DNA of 64,000 nt, taken from positions 27,634,354-27,698,353 of the forward strand of contig NC_063052.1 in the NCBI RefSeq assembly GCF_018812025.1. Direction: 5' to 3'. This document shows, in pieces, positions 21,409 through 33,600 of this stretch. Position 1 is the first letter of the stretch. The number at the start of each line of letters is the position of its first letter. Both the position numbers and the translations under genes were made by a program. The DNA is from Megalobrama amblycephala (taxonomy: Eukaryota; Chordata; Actinopteri; Cypriniformes; Xenocyprididae). Under the pieces are notes generated by a model. It did no database searches, was not told the origin of the DNA, and worked only from the letters and a program-made list of their open reading frames with translations.

Positions 21409-22933
21409 AGACATATTGCATCAATGTGTTCAATATTTTAACGAGGGACACTCGTACGCTGTAATCGTGGACATGATGTCAAGTCTACACGGTGTAAACA
21501 TCAGCTTGAGGACTCTTAAAAGTAAACTGAACGAAGCCGGGTTGTACCGCAGAAAGGATTATTCCTCTCCAAACTCCTTGAGTAACGCCATCAGATTGGA
21601 ACTTCGTGGACCTGGACAACTATTTGGCTACCGCACGATGTGGCAGGTACTTAAACAAAAGTACAATTTTCGAGTGAAGAGAGATGATGTGATGAATTTA
21701 CTCCGGGAGCTTAATCCTCGAGGGTGTGAGAGCAGAACACGCAGAAGGTTTACAAGAAGAACCTACCACTCAATGGGACCTAACTATATGTGGCACGCAG
21801 ATGGCTATGATAAACTTAAGCCATTCGGTTTGGCCATATCGGGATGCATAGATGGATTTTCACGTAAAGTACTGTGGCTTGAATGTGGACCAACAAATAA
21901 TAACCCAACAGTGATTGCTCACTATTTCATGTCATGTGTGCGAAACCTCGGTGTCATCCCAATGAGACTGAGGACTGATTGCGGCACTGAGAACGGCATA
22001 ATGGCTGCAATTCAATGTACGCTACGCCACCATCACAGTGACTACTACTCTGGCGCGTCCAGCCACATGTACGGCTCATCTACAAATAACCAGCGAATTG
22101 AGTCCTGGTGGTCTATATTTAGAAGGGGAAGGTGAGTGGTCTTCATAAAGGGTCATTGCATCTTTTGGTCATTCGATTTTCTTCTCAGGAACGAGTAATG
22201 AAAAAAAAAAAAAAAACGAGCACAATAAAAAATATAAATCAATACAAAATATAAAACAAATACAGCCCGCCAGGAAAAGTAGTTGTTCCTGAAAAGAAAA
22301 TTGAATGACCAAAAGATGCAGACCATACATTTCATTACGATTAACCTTTGATTTTATTATTCAAACATATGTGTATATGCTTAAAAGTATAACTACAATT
22401 TGTATCAATTTCTATAGGTCTCAGTTCTGGATGGAGTTATTTGCAGACCTTAGAGAAGCCGGATACTTCAACGGGAGTCATGAGCACCAGTGCCTATTGA
22501 GATATTGCTTTGGTGATGTTATTCAGAAGGACTTGGATGAGTGTGTGAGACTGTGGAACAGTCACAGGATTCGCCCTTCCAGAACAGCAGCATGTCCAGG
22601 AGGAGTGCCCAATGAACTCTACTACTTACCACACAGGTGATACGTTGTTGATAAACAGATAAAAGTAATATTCTAACGTTTTAGCTTAAATGAAAATAAA
22701 TACTTATGTTTTCTATTTAACATAGGTTTGGCTCCAGAGACTGCGGATTTCAAATTGAACAGACTGAACTGGATGCCCTTCCTGAAACTAGCCTGTCAAT
22801 GACTCCTTGTGGGGACCCAAACATGCAGGAGTACTTGGACTTTGCCATGGAACACAATCAGTTACAGAAGCCAGAGAACTGGGAGTCTGCATCAGAACTG
22901 TACATGAAACTAAAAGAAATGGCTCAGCTATGA
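21284..22933 (+). CDS. DDE integrase/transposase, 3 exons, 424 aa
   Basis: Exons are 21284-22131, 22418-22636 and 22726-22933, with GT-AG introns that keep phase (1,275 nt including stop). Residues 1-42 form a zinc ribbon (C9-x2-C12, C23-x2-C26). Residues 43-160 look like helix-turn-helix DNA-binding sequence, with 'VNISLRTLKSKLNEAGLYRR'. The catalytic core has D173 (YMWHADGYD), D232 (LRTDCGTENG) and E273 (NQRIESWW), spacing similar to retroviral/IS3-type integrase folds; 'TD.GTENG' and 'N.RIE.WW' are hallmark motifs. The exon 3 tail is acidic. The expected role is to bind the TIR arrays and catalyse excision/integration in the nucleus. The start codon lies in the TIR, giving the same N-terminus as the HECT gene. 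No frame disruption is seen. Confidence 0.88.
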
Positions 22934-23316
22934 AATGATCAAAAAGGGAGGTTTTTTTGTAGTGGTGGAATACTGCTGTCTGTCTGAACACAATGTTTAT
23001 GAATCTGTCACCCACAGCTTAATTGTTTTTAAGTGTGAAGTAAATTAATCAAAAATAGTAATAAGTATTTATTAAATTTTTGTAGTATAGAAAACAATAC
23101 TTCTTGAACTACTTGTTTCTTTATCTAAAACAGTGATTCACACAAAGGGATCCCAGTTTGAGAGTCACGAATCTAAAACATTTTCAAAATGTTAACAGTG
23201 AGAAAAACATGCTCGCATACTGTTACATTATAAAAACAATTTTGGCAAATGCACTTTAAAGTGAACCTTTAACAACAACAATGTTTTCAGAGTCTAGGGG
23301 TCATCCATCATTTAGC

Positions 23317-26300
23317 TTAAAAACAGCCAAATCCTGGACTGTTTTGAATTCCAAAGTCCATTTGTGACTTAAACAAAGTGTATGAGTCTAGGAGTGGTAA
23401 TTTCAAGGAGTTTGTACATGTATTTGCCATTGGGAACGCAGAGTCATACAGGAACTCTATTTTTGGCAGTGGTTCCAAGCCAGACGGGGGAAGTGAAGAC
23501 AGCCCAGTAGCAAACATCAAAACATCTTCCACAGACACAGCAGCCTGGCCTTCTGCAAAGAAAAACAATTCAGATACATAATTAAGGGTTCAAGCTCAAA
23601 GAGCTGAAACCCTATTGTAATTGTACTGATTTTTATTATTAGGGTTTTTTTTTTAAGTTTTACGGCCTGTAATCACGTGATGCATATCATTTGATAGATA
23701 TCCACATACTGAACAACTTTGCCTCAAGTACTACTGCTGTCAATCAAACTGTTCATCAGAAATTCGCTATCATCTTAAAAACCTACTTGCGCAAACTAGT
23801 CCTAGATTTTTCGCCCAATCGCAACCAAACCAGTGCAGTACAATTCTCTGGAATCTCTAGATCAATAATTATCTAAAAAAAAGTTGAATTTTACCATTTG
23901 GGTAGCCATAACAGGGTCATTTACAAAAATGGGCGTGGCAAAACACTCAAAAGCCTATAACATCCTAAACGAAAACTCAGAACTTCACTAAAATTGGTGA
24001 GCATAAGAGACATACCATTCTAAAGAAGCATGCAGAATTTCATGGAGATCGGACCATAGGTGGCACTATAACTTTCAAAAAGCTTTGAAAACTATATAAT
24101 TCCTATGGTAAATTGCCTGTAATGGTCTTTTCCTTCTGTGATTTAGGTGGTTACATTATTGCTAAATAAAACTTAATGGTCTTTTGATGCTTATGTGCTT
24201 AAAGGGCGGAAATGCTTGAACCCCGATAAATGCTGCTTGCAGCTTTAATTTCCATGTGTTTTTTAACTAGTTATAAAAAACAAATAAACCAACAAACCTT
24301 CACAATCAAGGAGATAGTCTGCCCAGAAGCCCATGGTTTGACTTTCTTTAAGTCTTCGATTACTCCCCGAAGGACTGAGGCCAGGTTTGAAGAGTATCTC
24401 AAGGTCAAAAGCAGTGAGTTGCTTTTCAGAGTGGCACAGGGCAGGAGCCAGCAAAGTAGGGTGTTGCTGTAGTGCAGTCAAAAACTCCAGGGTTGAAAGA
24501 CCCTCCTTGAATCTACAGAGTGAACAAAAACATTGTTTCACTGCTGTGTAGTGGCAACTGAATTTAAATTAAAGAAAACAATTAAATATTCTTTTCTCTA
24601 CAATTACTATCCACCTTAACAAACGTACATTTGGGGGGGAAAATGGTTGTGTTGAAAATTGATTTAAAGAACCCTATTTTCACATTGCACATTAAAAGTT
24701 AATTGTTACAAACTAAGTATTACACACAGAAACAGATCAGATTCCTCATCAGTATACGCACAATACGTCAATGACAATGCAAAAACAGTTTAGAAATTTT
24801 AGCCAATTTAATTAAAAAATAATAATAATAAAAAAAAAAAGACATATAACATTCACATAAGTTAATGAACTCTTTTCTCAGTATGCTGTTGAAACACCTT
24901 TGGAATAATTCCAGCCTGGATTCCTTGTGTATGAAGCTTCAGGCTTTGCACACCCATCAACATCAGCACACTCGTATATCTGATTTTATATTATATCTGC
25001 TTTTATATTATATAATAACCTATATAACCCTTTAATTCAATTCAATTTTATTTATAGTATCAAATCATAAGAGTCATCTCAAGACACTTTACAGATAGAG
25101 TAGGTCTAGACCACACTCTATAATATACAAAGACCCAACAATTCTAGTAATTCCCACCACACCAATCAGGGCAGGAATAGATTCAGATGTAAATGACACT
25201 GGCACAGTATGGAGCAGGTGGTTGGATAAACATCAGCAAGTCATCAAGGGTTTGATGGATCAAGTGAGCCTCAAACCATCACTCTGCTGCCAGATGTGCA
25301 GTAGAGGTGGATGGATCACTATAAGGGGTAACTGGACTGATTTTCCTCTTGAACTCTATGGAGGAGTTAGTCAGGTGGAAAAACCTGAGATCTAATTTCT
25401 GTTTTTGCTTTGTCATTATGATGTATTGTGTGTAGATTGATGAGGAAAAAGATTAATATCTATTTTAAATTGAATCTATAAAGGTGTGTAGACTTAATGA
25501 AGGCACTGTAGTTTGACAAGGCACAGAATGAAGCGACATCACATATCAGTTGAAATACACTAAGTTACAAATTCTGTCACAGTGACAAATTGGTAACGGA
25601 TATACATGCTTGCATAAACCAAAGATGGGGACCCTGAGGTATTTCAAACTAAAATTTCTTATATAAATACATAAAAAAGAAGAAAATCTCATCACTACAA
25701 ATATCATCTTACCTGTCAATTACAGATGAGTTGCGGTCAATAACATACCATTGGAGGTAGTCTGAAACAATTTCTCTCTTTTCTTCCACAGTAGCCACAT
25801 GTCTCAGACAACCTGCTGTCTGTAACATTGTGCTGTGTCTCATCATACATTCGTGCAGAGCATCCAATGAAGCAGCATTCTCAATCTGAAACACATGAAA
25901 AGGGGCATAAACACCCCAGTCAATAACTGTAAGCACTGTATCTCTTTCCCTTTTTTTTTAATGAGATACATACACAGCATAGTGTAATCTTACACCATCA
26001 AAAACTAATAAATTAATGAAACAAATTCTGTACTGGATATAGGAAGTAAACACTGTCTCAAAACACTGCAGGAACTATGTAAAAACCTGCCCTACCATAC
26101 CGTAGCCTTATGCTATTCTCACCTCTTGCAAAGCTTTCCCTATTTCTTCATCAGTTATTAAATTAATTGGTGCTTTGAATGAAGGCTGGCCTGCAAGATA
26201 ATGTACAAGATCTTTCGACAGGAAATGGGGTCCTGGACCTCCATGCACAACTGACACAGCAATCATCTTTCCTGCCAGGTAGTATTCATCCTCCCTAACA

Positions 26301-29300
26301 GCTGTGAATGAATTCATATTGCAAAATTAAAACAAACAATGCGTTATATACTGTAATATACAAGCATTTGTCATGTGATATATATGGTCAATGATCATTA
26401 ACCAACCATTAGTAGCCTATAGTACACATCTAACCCATATGCATACCATTTGCATTGTAGACCAAGAATCGATGTCCTTCTGGTCCATCAAAAATGGGCC
26501 GGTCTTTTAGGTGTTTCATTAGTAGAGTTAAAAACTCTCGTCTTGGACCACCAGTGTCAATTCCCTCTTCCAGAACACCAGTATCATCAGTAAATTTGAC
26601 CAGCATGTCACAGGTTTCAGAATATGTTGTACGCTTGAAACCTCTGACTGCCCCATCCCAAACATTAGCCCTTGAGATGTTGAACCGGCTGACTCTTTTA
26701 TGATCAATAGGAAGTGACAGGTTTGCTATGATGTCAGGTAATGTAATGTCCGTCTCCTCCCTGTAATGACAAAAGTGACTTAATTTGTGGATATTCCAGA
26801 TATACCAGAACTATTGTACAGTGAAAAAACAGAAGTGCTATAGTCAAAAGCTGTCATATTACATTGCTGCGTGTTGGAAATTCTTCACATTGACAGCAAC
26901 CGGCTCTTCGTCCTCTTGCTCAACATTTGGTGAATACAGGTCTGTGTATTTACTGTTGGGAAATTATATTATTATTAATTAAATTTCCATGTTAAAACAT
27001 CTTACAAACAAAAATGTCCTCCCCATGTAATCAGTTAAATAAATTTAAATTATGTCAGTCATTATGATTTTTTTTATTTACCTGTAGCAAGAAGTTTTTT
27101 CTGTATTTTTTTCAGGTGGATCCAGATCCTCAGCATCAGATATTACTATCTGAAAAAAAAAAAAAAAAAAAAAAAGATTAAAATGTCTGAAACAACAACA
27201 CTGAAAGCAAGAAATGTCATGGTGCCAGTCTGCCTTATTACCTGTCCTGGCCGAATTGTTGATGAATGTCCTGGTGCATCTCTGAAACATGATAAAACAT
27301 AAAAATGATTAGCTCCATGATAAAGGCTATAATCTAGTTTTGAGTAAAAGGTAGTAGTAGAGGGAACAGAAAGATTTATAAAAAAAGATTATTTTGTTAT
27401 AAATCACATTACACATATGGTATTTTCTGTTTCAAGTTCATCAGAGCGAATTCTCTGATCACATCAACAACTTAAAGATAGATTATTTAAAAGTACTCTC
27501 ATGCAATTTGGCATCTAGCCTTTGTCAGCGAGTCAAACAGATGAAATGAGAGACAATGGGTCTTTTCTAGTGGCCAAGGTGTCTTGGGCTATAGTGGGTG
27601 TTTTAGACATCTTAAAAACAGCAGGTGTCCTTCAGGCCTACAGTCAAATCATGTAAACATTATGTATACACCAAGACACAGCCAAGATTCCTATTGGTTG
27701 ATTACCACTAGAAAAAAAACATTGTCTTTCATTACATCCCCCCACTTCATTCTCACATGTTTTTTTTTAATGGTTTGGTTAAATTTGTAATTTGTGTTTA
27801 TTCACCTGCAAGAGCTTATTGTTATGTTTTTAGGACACACCAATAAGCTCTTGCAGGTGAATTAAGTAAAGCTCACACAAGCAGCTGAGGGTCCTTTAGG
27901 TAGGGAGCGAGGGGGCACCTCAGTCAGTTACAGAAACAGCCGATAGCATGTAGCAACGTTGAGCTTATGTGCAGTCTTGCTGTATTTCCAGGAGAACAAA
28001 AGTGGTAAAACATCTCCAAAACAGCAATATAAATATATAATGTGTATGTGAATAAGTAGTGAGATATATACTAGTAGTTTTATCACAATTTTGTGATTTA
28101 AATGAAAAAAAAAAAAAAAAAAAATGTTAAATTGCCCTTTACCCGGTAGTGAAAGCACTGTAGCCCAATAAGATATGGGTTATTATTATTATTATTATTT
28201 CCAGTCAAGAAGTAAAGAAATAATTTCAACCCATGCACGCCTGAAAGTTCCTTAGTGTACAAGTGTGCAACACCTACCTTTCATCTTCCAGTTTGAGTTT
28301 GGGAGTACTTCGATTTTGTGGTTCAAAAACCTCAGAGGAAACGGATAAAATTATCAACAATTTTCAACAGCTTCCATTATTGTTCCATTACCACATACAG
28401 CATATTTCAATGCTGATTGGTTTCCTGTGTTACTGTATAATAGTTACTGCAAAATAATCAAAACAAACCTTTTTGCACTAAATTATTGACCAGGACAAAG
28501 ATTTATGTATAAAATCCAATGCACATCTAATAAATAAATACAAACATACATAAATATTTTAAAAAATTGAAATAACTGATGTACCAAAGTGTCAGCTCGA
28601 TTGAATTCAGCTGTGCTCCTTGTTGTGATGACAATTTCAGAATCAGAATCTGAGGTATCATCCACTGAAAAAAATAAATCAAACAAACATTATTTATCCT
28701 TCAGCAGAGAATCAAAATATGTAAAAAAAAAAAAAAAAAAAAAAAATATTGAATCATGAGATCCACTAACCTCTTTTATAGTGTTTCTCTAGGCAAATGA
28801 AAAAAGTGATCCTGGAATATGCCTTTCCTATTTCCTTTTTATATTCTGCCAATTTGAATGGCCTTTCTGACCCAGGCACATGGACCACCTCTGAGCAGTC
28901 TGGATACAAAAGGACGTAAGGTCCTTCGTGCATGTCCTTGTTAAATGTTCTCATTTTCTGTACAGCTTGTTTCAGTAGATCAGGTGCTGCTACCTCCGGG
29001 TCTGCAAATAACGGGAGTGTTTTCCCTCTTAGAGGTTTTAAATCGGTTCCATCAGTTTCATGTGGCACCATCAATCCTACATTTATCTAGTAAAATAACA
29101 AAGATATATAATTAATGTATACATAGGTAAAATAAATACACACATACACACATATACATATAGAGCACTGCAAAATTGTATAGGACGGCCAGTACAACTT
29201 ACCTGGACGTGTTTTCTTTCTTTAGGCTTAAATCTTCCTTTTGGCCCATAGTTAAAAGACTGCCGTTCTTTTGACTTAGAGCTTCTGTACTCCATGAACT

Positions 29301-29628
29301 GTTTGTATGATGGGCATGGTTGTTCTGCTGAAATGGACAGAGTTCCGTTCCAAAACAGAAAGTTATAAGCCGCTCAAAAAATCATTATTAGCATTACTGA
29401 TTTTTATTCACATGGCCTCAGATAGCTAGCGTTTTGCTACACTAAAAAAATAACAAATAACAACTTACTTTGCTTAGCACTGTCCGGCTGTCGAGACGTC
29501 CCCGGTGTTTCTGTCTGGACCGCGTCGTTTAGAAACTCCAAACACCGACCACACGTAAAGCAAAACCGCGTTAAGCTGCTCATGTGTTTACCACAAAACG
29601 GGCAAAACATCCCTCGGTCGCAGTCCAT
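23317..29628 (-). CDS. HECT-domain E3 ubiquitin ligase (G2E3-like), 13 exons, 682 aa, inside the transposon
   Basis: Exons in transcript order: 29628-29469, 29327-29203, 29086-28771, 28664-28585, 28330-28278, 27281-27242, 27149-27082, 26952-26863, 26760-26447, 26301-26123, 25885-25713, 24512-24298, 23552-23317. All introns are GT-AG, phases are consistent and the total is 2,049 nt. Residues 1-42 repeat the integrase zinc ribbon. The middle is a linker with an acidic Ser/Asp/Glu stretch ([10 protein letters not shown]). From about residue 340 to 682 is a HECT domain: '[15 protein letters not shown]' (377-391) is the typical N-lobe motif, and '[11 protein letters not shown]' carries the predicted catalytic Cys650. 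It would form a ubiquitin thioester and transfer ubiquitin to a substrate. Fish genomes carry many 'G2/M phase-specific E3 ligase-like' annotations, which may come from such elements. Substrate unknown. Exon 5 and the exon 8 donor are the least certain boundaries. Confidence 0.85.
23583..24248. repeat. Interspersed repeat in HECT intron 12
   Basis: It starts 'TAAGGGTTCAAGCTCAAAGA' and ends 'CTTGAACCCCGATAAATGCT' plus 'GCTTGCAGCTTTA', so its termini are partly inverted. A related terminus is at 11401. It lies entirely within an intron, so it need not disrupt the HECT message. Confidence 0.65.
25036..25260. repeat. Common fish interspersed repeat in HECT intron 11
   Basis: 'AATTCAATTTTATTTATAGT' leads into 'AAGACACTTTACAGATAGAG' and 'CCCAACAATTCTAGTAATTC', a sequence I recognise as widespread in teleost introns. 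Its family is not assigned. The rest of intron 11 (24513-25712) is AT-rich without further features. Confidence 0.45.
27801..27861. repeat. Perfect 21-bp-arm hairpin in HECT intron 5
   Basis: 'TTCACCTGCAAGAGCTTATT'G at 27801 is exactly complementary to the sequence at 27841-27861, with a 19-nt spacer. It could be a MITE remnant or a structured intronic RNA. No wider inverted context was seen. Confidence 0.7.
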
Positions 29629-29978
29629 GTTCGGTCACCATAAACTTTATTTACGCCATTAACTCCACAACCACAACACGAATTTACCGCGCTCACCAAC
29701 CACAACACCTTTCACTGCGTCACTTCCGGTGTATGGTACATTCCCTTTCCGTGAAGAATCTGTCATTGTAAATTTGTTTCGGGACTGGTAAAAGTGTTTT
29801 GCGTCTTGTTAATTTGTTTTCTAAAATGTAAATTTGTTTCGTCCTTGGTAAAAGTGTTTTTCCCATGTAATTGTGTTTTATGGTAGGTAAAAATGTTTTC
29901 CAAAATGTAAATTTGTCTCGAGCTTTGTAAAAGTGTTTCACACTTTGTAATGTTGTTTTGCACTTCCCGGCCACCGTA
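29504..29978. repeat. Right TIR of the 9-kb element (includes HECT exon 1 start)
   Basis: Reverse complement of 20934-21408. It supplies the promoter region, the start codon (29628) and the first 41 codons of the HECT gene. Differences from the left TIR include D4 instead of G4 and a few leader substitutions. It has the same iterated 'TTTACATTTT' subterminal motifs. Confidence 0.85.
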
Positions 29979-30535
29979 AGTTCTGGACAGGTACAACACA
30001 CAGCAGCTTTACAGCGTTCGTTCCTCAAGTCTATGGAAACACGCGACCGGTTCGCGATGGCCTCTAGTTGGCCTGCACAAGCACATGCTCTGGCTCCAGA
30101 ACACGAACAATTCTGCTGGAAAAGGGGTATCAGCATCCTCCTGATACTGCCATACTGCGGATAATCCGCGGGTCGGGCCAAGTAATAAAAAAATAACATT
30201 CCAATTAATGGCGGGTGGATGAGAGATGAATCATTAATGTGTTAATTTTAATAAAGACACAGAACTCTCATTTCACGGTAAGACGCAACGAACGTGCGTC
30301 ACTCTTCCGCTTTGATCTTGTTAATAATAATTAATTTTTTGAAGAAGAACAACAATTGCTGAGTGATTTAAAAAGAGCCTCACATACTGAATTTTTGCAT
30401 TGAAAACTAAACTTTGTTAAAACTATTTGCACTGATTTATTGTGTTTGAGTCTTTGAGTCTGAAAAAAGTCAACAAAGTTAAAATATAAAACCAAAGATT
30501 TTTTTGAGGTAATGTAATATTGTTACAGATTTTAT
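29979..30535. other. Right flank of the 9-kb element; no gene assigned
   Basis: G+C-rich to about 30180, then AT-rich. On the minus strand a Cys-rich peptide 'LFQQNCSCSGARACACAG' occurs at 29990-30150, but without a family match. 'CGCGGGTCGGGCC' at 30166 may be a hAT-type terminus. Confidence 0.25.
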
Positions 30536-30635
30536 AAAATTGGTATCGAAAAAGGTATCGTTCAGGTATTGGTATCGAAGTCAAGGTATCGGTATCGTCT
30601 CGGTATCGAAAATTTTTGAACGATACCCAGCCCTA
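30536..30635. repeat. Terminal fragment of a hAT-like element ('GGTATCG' repeats)
   Basis: Iterated 'GGTATCG' words end in 'GAACGATACCCAGCCCTA', the complement of a 'TAGGGCTGGGTATCG' terminus common to fish hAT-like elements. The partner end was not found. Confidence 0.5.
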
Positions 30636-33600
30636 CTTAAGACTAGCAGTACATACTTTGAACAGGGGGACAAAGCTGGTAGAATGTTGGCACATCAATT
30701 ACGGCAGACTATCTCCTCTCATCAGATTCCGGAAATTGCCACATCTTCAGGCACTACGATAGACCCAGAAAAAATAAACGATAAATTTAGAGCTTATTAT
30801 GCCTCATTATATACATCAGAGACAAATGTGGAAAAGTGTGATTTCGATGGCTTCTTTTCCCATTTAGACATGGCAGATCAATTAGAAATCCCAATAACTG
30901 CCCTAGAACTTTCGGGTCCTCTTAAAGCGATGCAGTCTGGCAAATGCCCAGGGCCAGACGGCTTTCCTGTAGAGTTTTACAGATGCTTTCAAAATAAACT
31001 AGCTCCGGTTCTGATTGATATGTTTAATGAATCTTATCTGAAGGCTAAACTTCCCCCTATGCTTAATCAGGCTTCGATTTCTCTTATTTTGAAGAAGGAC
31101 AAGGACCCTCTTAGTTGCTCTTCGTATAGACCAATTAGTTTATTGAATGTTGATTTCAAAATTTTATCCAAAATGCTTGCTCTTCGTTTGGAAACTGTTC
31201 TTCCAGATATCATCTCTCCTGATCAAACGGGGTTTGTTAAAAATAGGCACTCTTTTTTTAATTTGAGAAGGCTTTTTAATACTATTTATAATCTTCCGTC
31301 AACAACCTCACCGCAAGCAATTATATCGTTAGACGCGGAGAAGGCCTTCGATCGTGTGGAATGGGCATACTTATTTCATACTTTGGGGAAATTCGGCTTT
31401 AAGGAAAATTTCATTTCTTGGGTGAAGCTTTTATACTCGTCACCTTTGGCTTCAGTTAAGACAAATAATAATCAGTCCTCTTACTTTCCTCTCTATCGTT
31501 CAACGCGGCAAGGGTGTCCTTTAAGTCCTCTTTTATTCGCTGTGGCAATTGAGCCTCTTTCTATTGCGCTTCGTGCTGACCCACATATTAAAGGTATTGT
31601 GAGTTGTGGGCAAGAACAGAAGGTGTCTCTATATGCAGACGATCTTCTTTTATTCATTACTGACTTCTCTGTGTCAGTCCCAGCTGCACTTTCTGTTCTT
31701 GGTTCTTTTGGATCCATATCTGGTTACAAGCTAAATTTAGGAAAGAGTGAGCTGCTTCCTCTTAATAAGGCAGCACGTGAATACCCACTTCACACCCTGT
31801 AATTTAAAGTTGCTCAGCACGAGTTAAAATATCTTGGGATTCAGGTTACTGCTAAATTCAGGGATCTTTATCGCGCTAATTTCATTACTCTTCTGTCTCA
31901 AGTACAAAGTAGTTTTAATTGTTGGTCAGTGCTGAACTTATCTCTAGCAGCTCGGATTAATAGTATTAAGATGAATGTCCTTCCCAGGTTTCTATACTTG
32001 TTTCAGTGTGTACCGATTTTCCTTCCGCAAACCTTTTTTCGTAAATTAGACGCCATTATTTCGGATTTTGTTTGGAGTGGGAGCCACCAAGATTACGTAA
32101 ACAATATTTACAGAGCCCGAAGAAGCTAGGAGGAATGGCCTTACCCAACTTTAAGTTTTATTACTGGGCGGCTCATCTCAAAATAATTCAGTTTTGGCTA
32201 CATTCTGGTTCACAGTTATTATCGTCAGTTTGGTTGGGAATGGAGCATTCTTCCTGCAAGCCTGTTTCACTTTCAGCTTTGGCTCATTCGCCTATTAACC
32301 CTTTGACACGTACGATCACACCGGTGTGATCAGTCTTGGCTGGCCCCAGGAGCGTATGATCACACCGGTGTGATTAGAACGTTCAGCGCATTACGTGATC
32401 AACTGCCAAATTCAAATGTGCGTGCGCGTTTTAACTGGCGCTAAACCAGAGACGGATGCGCGCAGCGCTTTTCATATCACATATATGCAGTGTTTTCAAC
32501 CAAATAATGTTCATTTCAGGTTTCAGACATTTAAATGCACATGAGTACTAACAAAACAATATATTTAGAGTTTGTAAAATACACAATAATGTCTATAGAA
32601 GAGGAAATAACAACCCTTTCCATTATAACTTGACAACACGTTTAATTCATATCAGATATACATTGTGAAAGTAACTTAAAAGCTTACTCTATTCTTCCCC
32701 AGTTCACCGGCACACTTACTTTCATGTATTTCGGGAGAAGTGGATAAATTCACGGCTTGTAAATCCAACAGATCCGATTCTCTGCGCGGTGCAAACTAAC
32801 ATGGCGGCGCCCATCGCTCATATGGCTCAACTAACGCGATCGTTATAAAGGTGTTTAAACAGCAAAACACATCCACTTGCACATATTTGGCAATCGGAAT
32901 ATTAGATATGTCATGCTATAGTTAACAAATTTGTGAATATTTTGAATAAAAAAGGAAAAATTAAATGAAAGCAGATCATCATTCATACAGTGCTGCTGTG
33001 TGTCACATAACAAGCAATGACGCGTCACCATGGAAACCATAAAGTGATACGTTCTAAATAACGGTCGCCTTAAAAAACTCAGCCAGGGTCAGCCAGAACA
33101 TTTGAAACTTACGTGCGAAAGGGCTAAATCACCTATAAAAAATTACACTAAAAATGTCATTATTAAGACAACTGTAAAGATTTGGAATCAGTTTAGACGT
33201 TCCTTTGACCTTCAAACATATTCTATTTTGGCACCAATAACAGCTAATCACTCCTTTCCTCCATCGTTAATTGATCGTGCATTTGAGATTTGGTCTAATA
33301 TGGGCATTAAAACATTTAAGGATCTCTACATTGATAACACTTTCGCCTCATTTGAACAGTTGTCCAAAAAATTTTCCCTCCCAAATCAACACTTTTTTAG
33401 GTACTTGCAGATCCTTAATTTTGTTTTTCATAGGTTCCCTCAGTTTCCTTTTATGCCCTCTGACACATCCCTTGATATTTTTTTAAAACCAGCGCCCGCT
33501 TTGAAGGGTATGATTTCATTTATTTATGCTCAGATCCACTCACTTAGATTGGTTTCTTTGTCGTCAATTAAAGCGCTATGGGAGGAGGATCTGGGGATTG

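Larger units (their letters stand above)
20934..29978. mobile_element. 9-kb TIR element carrying a DDE integrase gene and a HECT ubiquitin-ligase gene
   Basis: The ends are 'TACGGTGGCCGGGAAGTGC' at 20934 and its exact complement ending at 29978. Inverted identity continues for about 470 bp on each side. Between them are only two genes, convergent: the integrase (21284-22933, plus) and the HECT ligase (29628-23317, minus), with 383 bp between their stop codons. A DDE integrase inside TIRs marks this as a DNA transposon. I saw no obvious target-site duplication (flanks ...GGATTG and AGTTCT...). A younger interspersed repeat (23583-24248) lies in HECT intron 12. Both genes read without disruption, so the copy may be young. 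I do not recognise the family from memory. Confidence 0.85.

Noticed and set aside
29720..30199. 159-codon minus-strand ORF through the right TIR
   Set aside because: It crosses the element boundary and the iterated TIR motifs. The Cys-rich part outside the TIR has no recognisable family.
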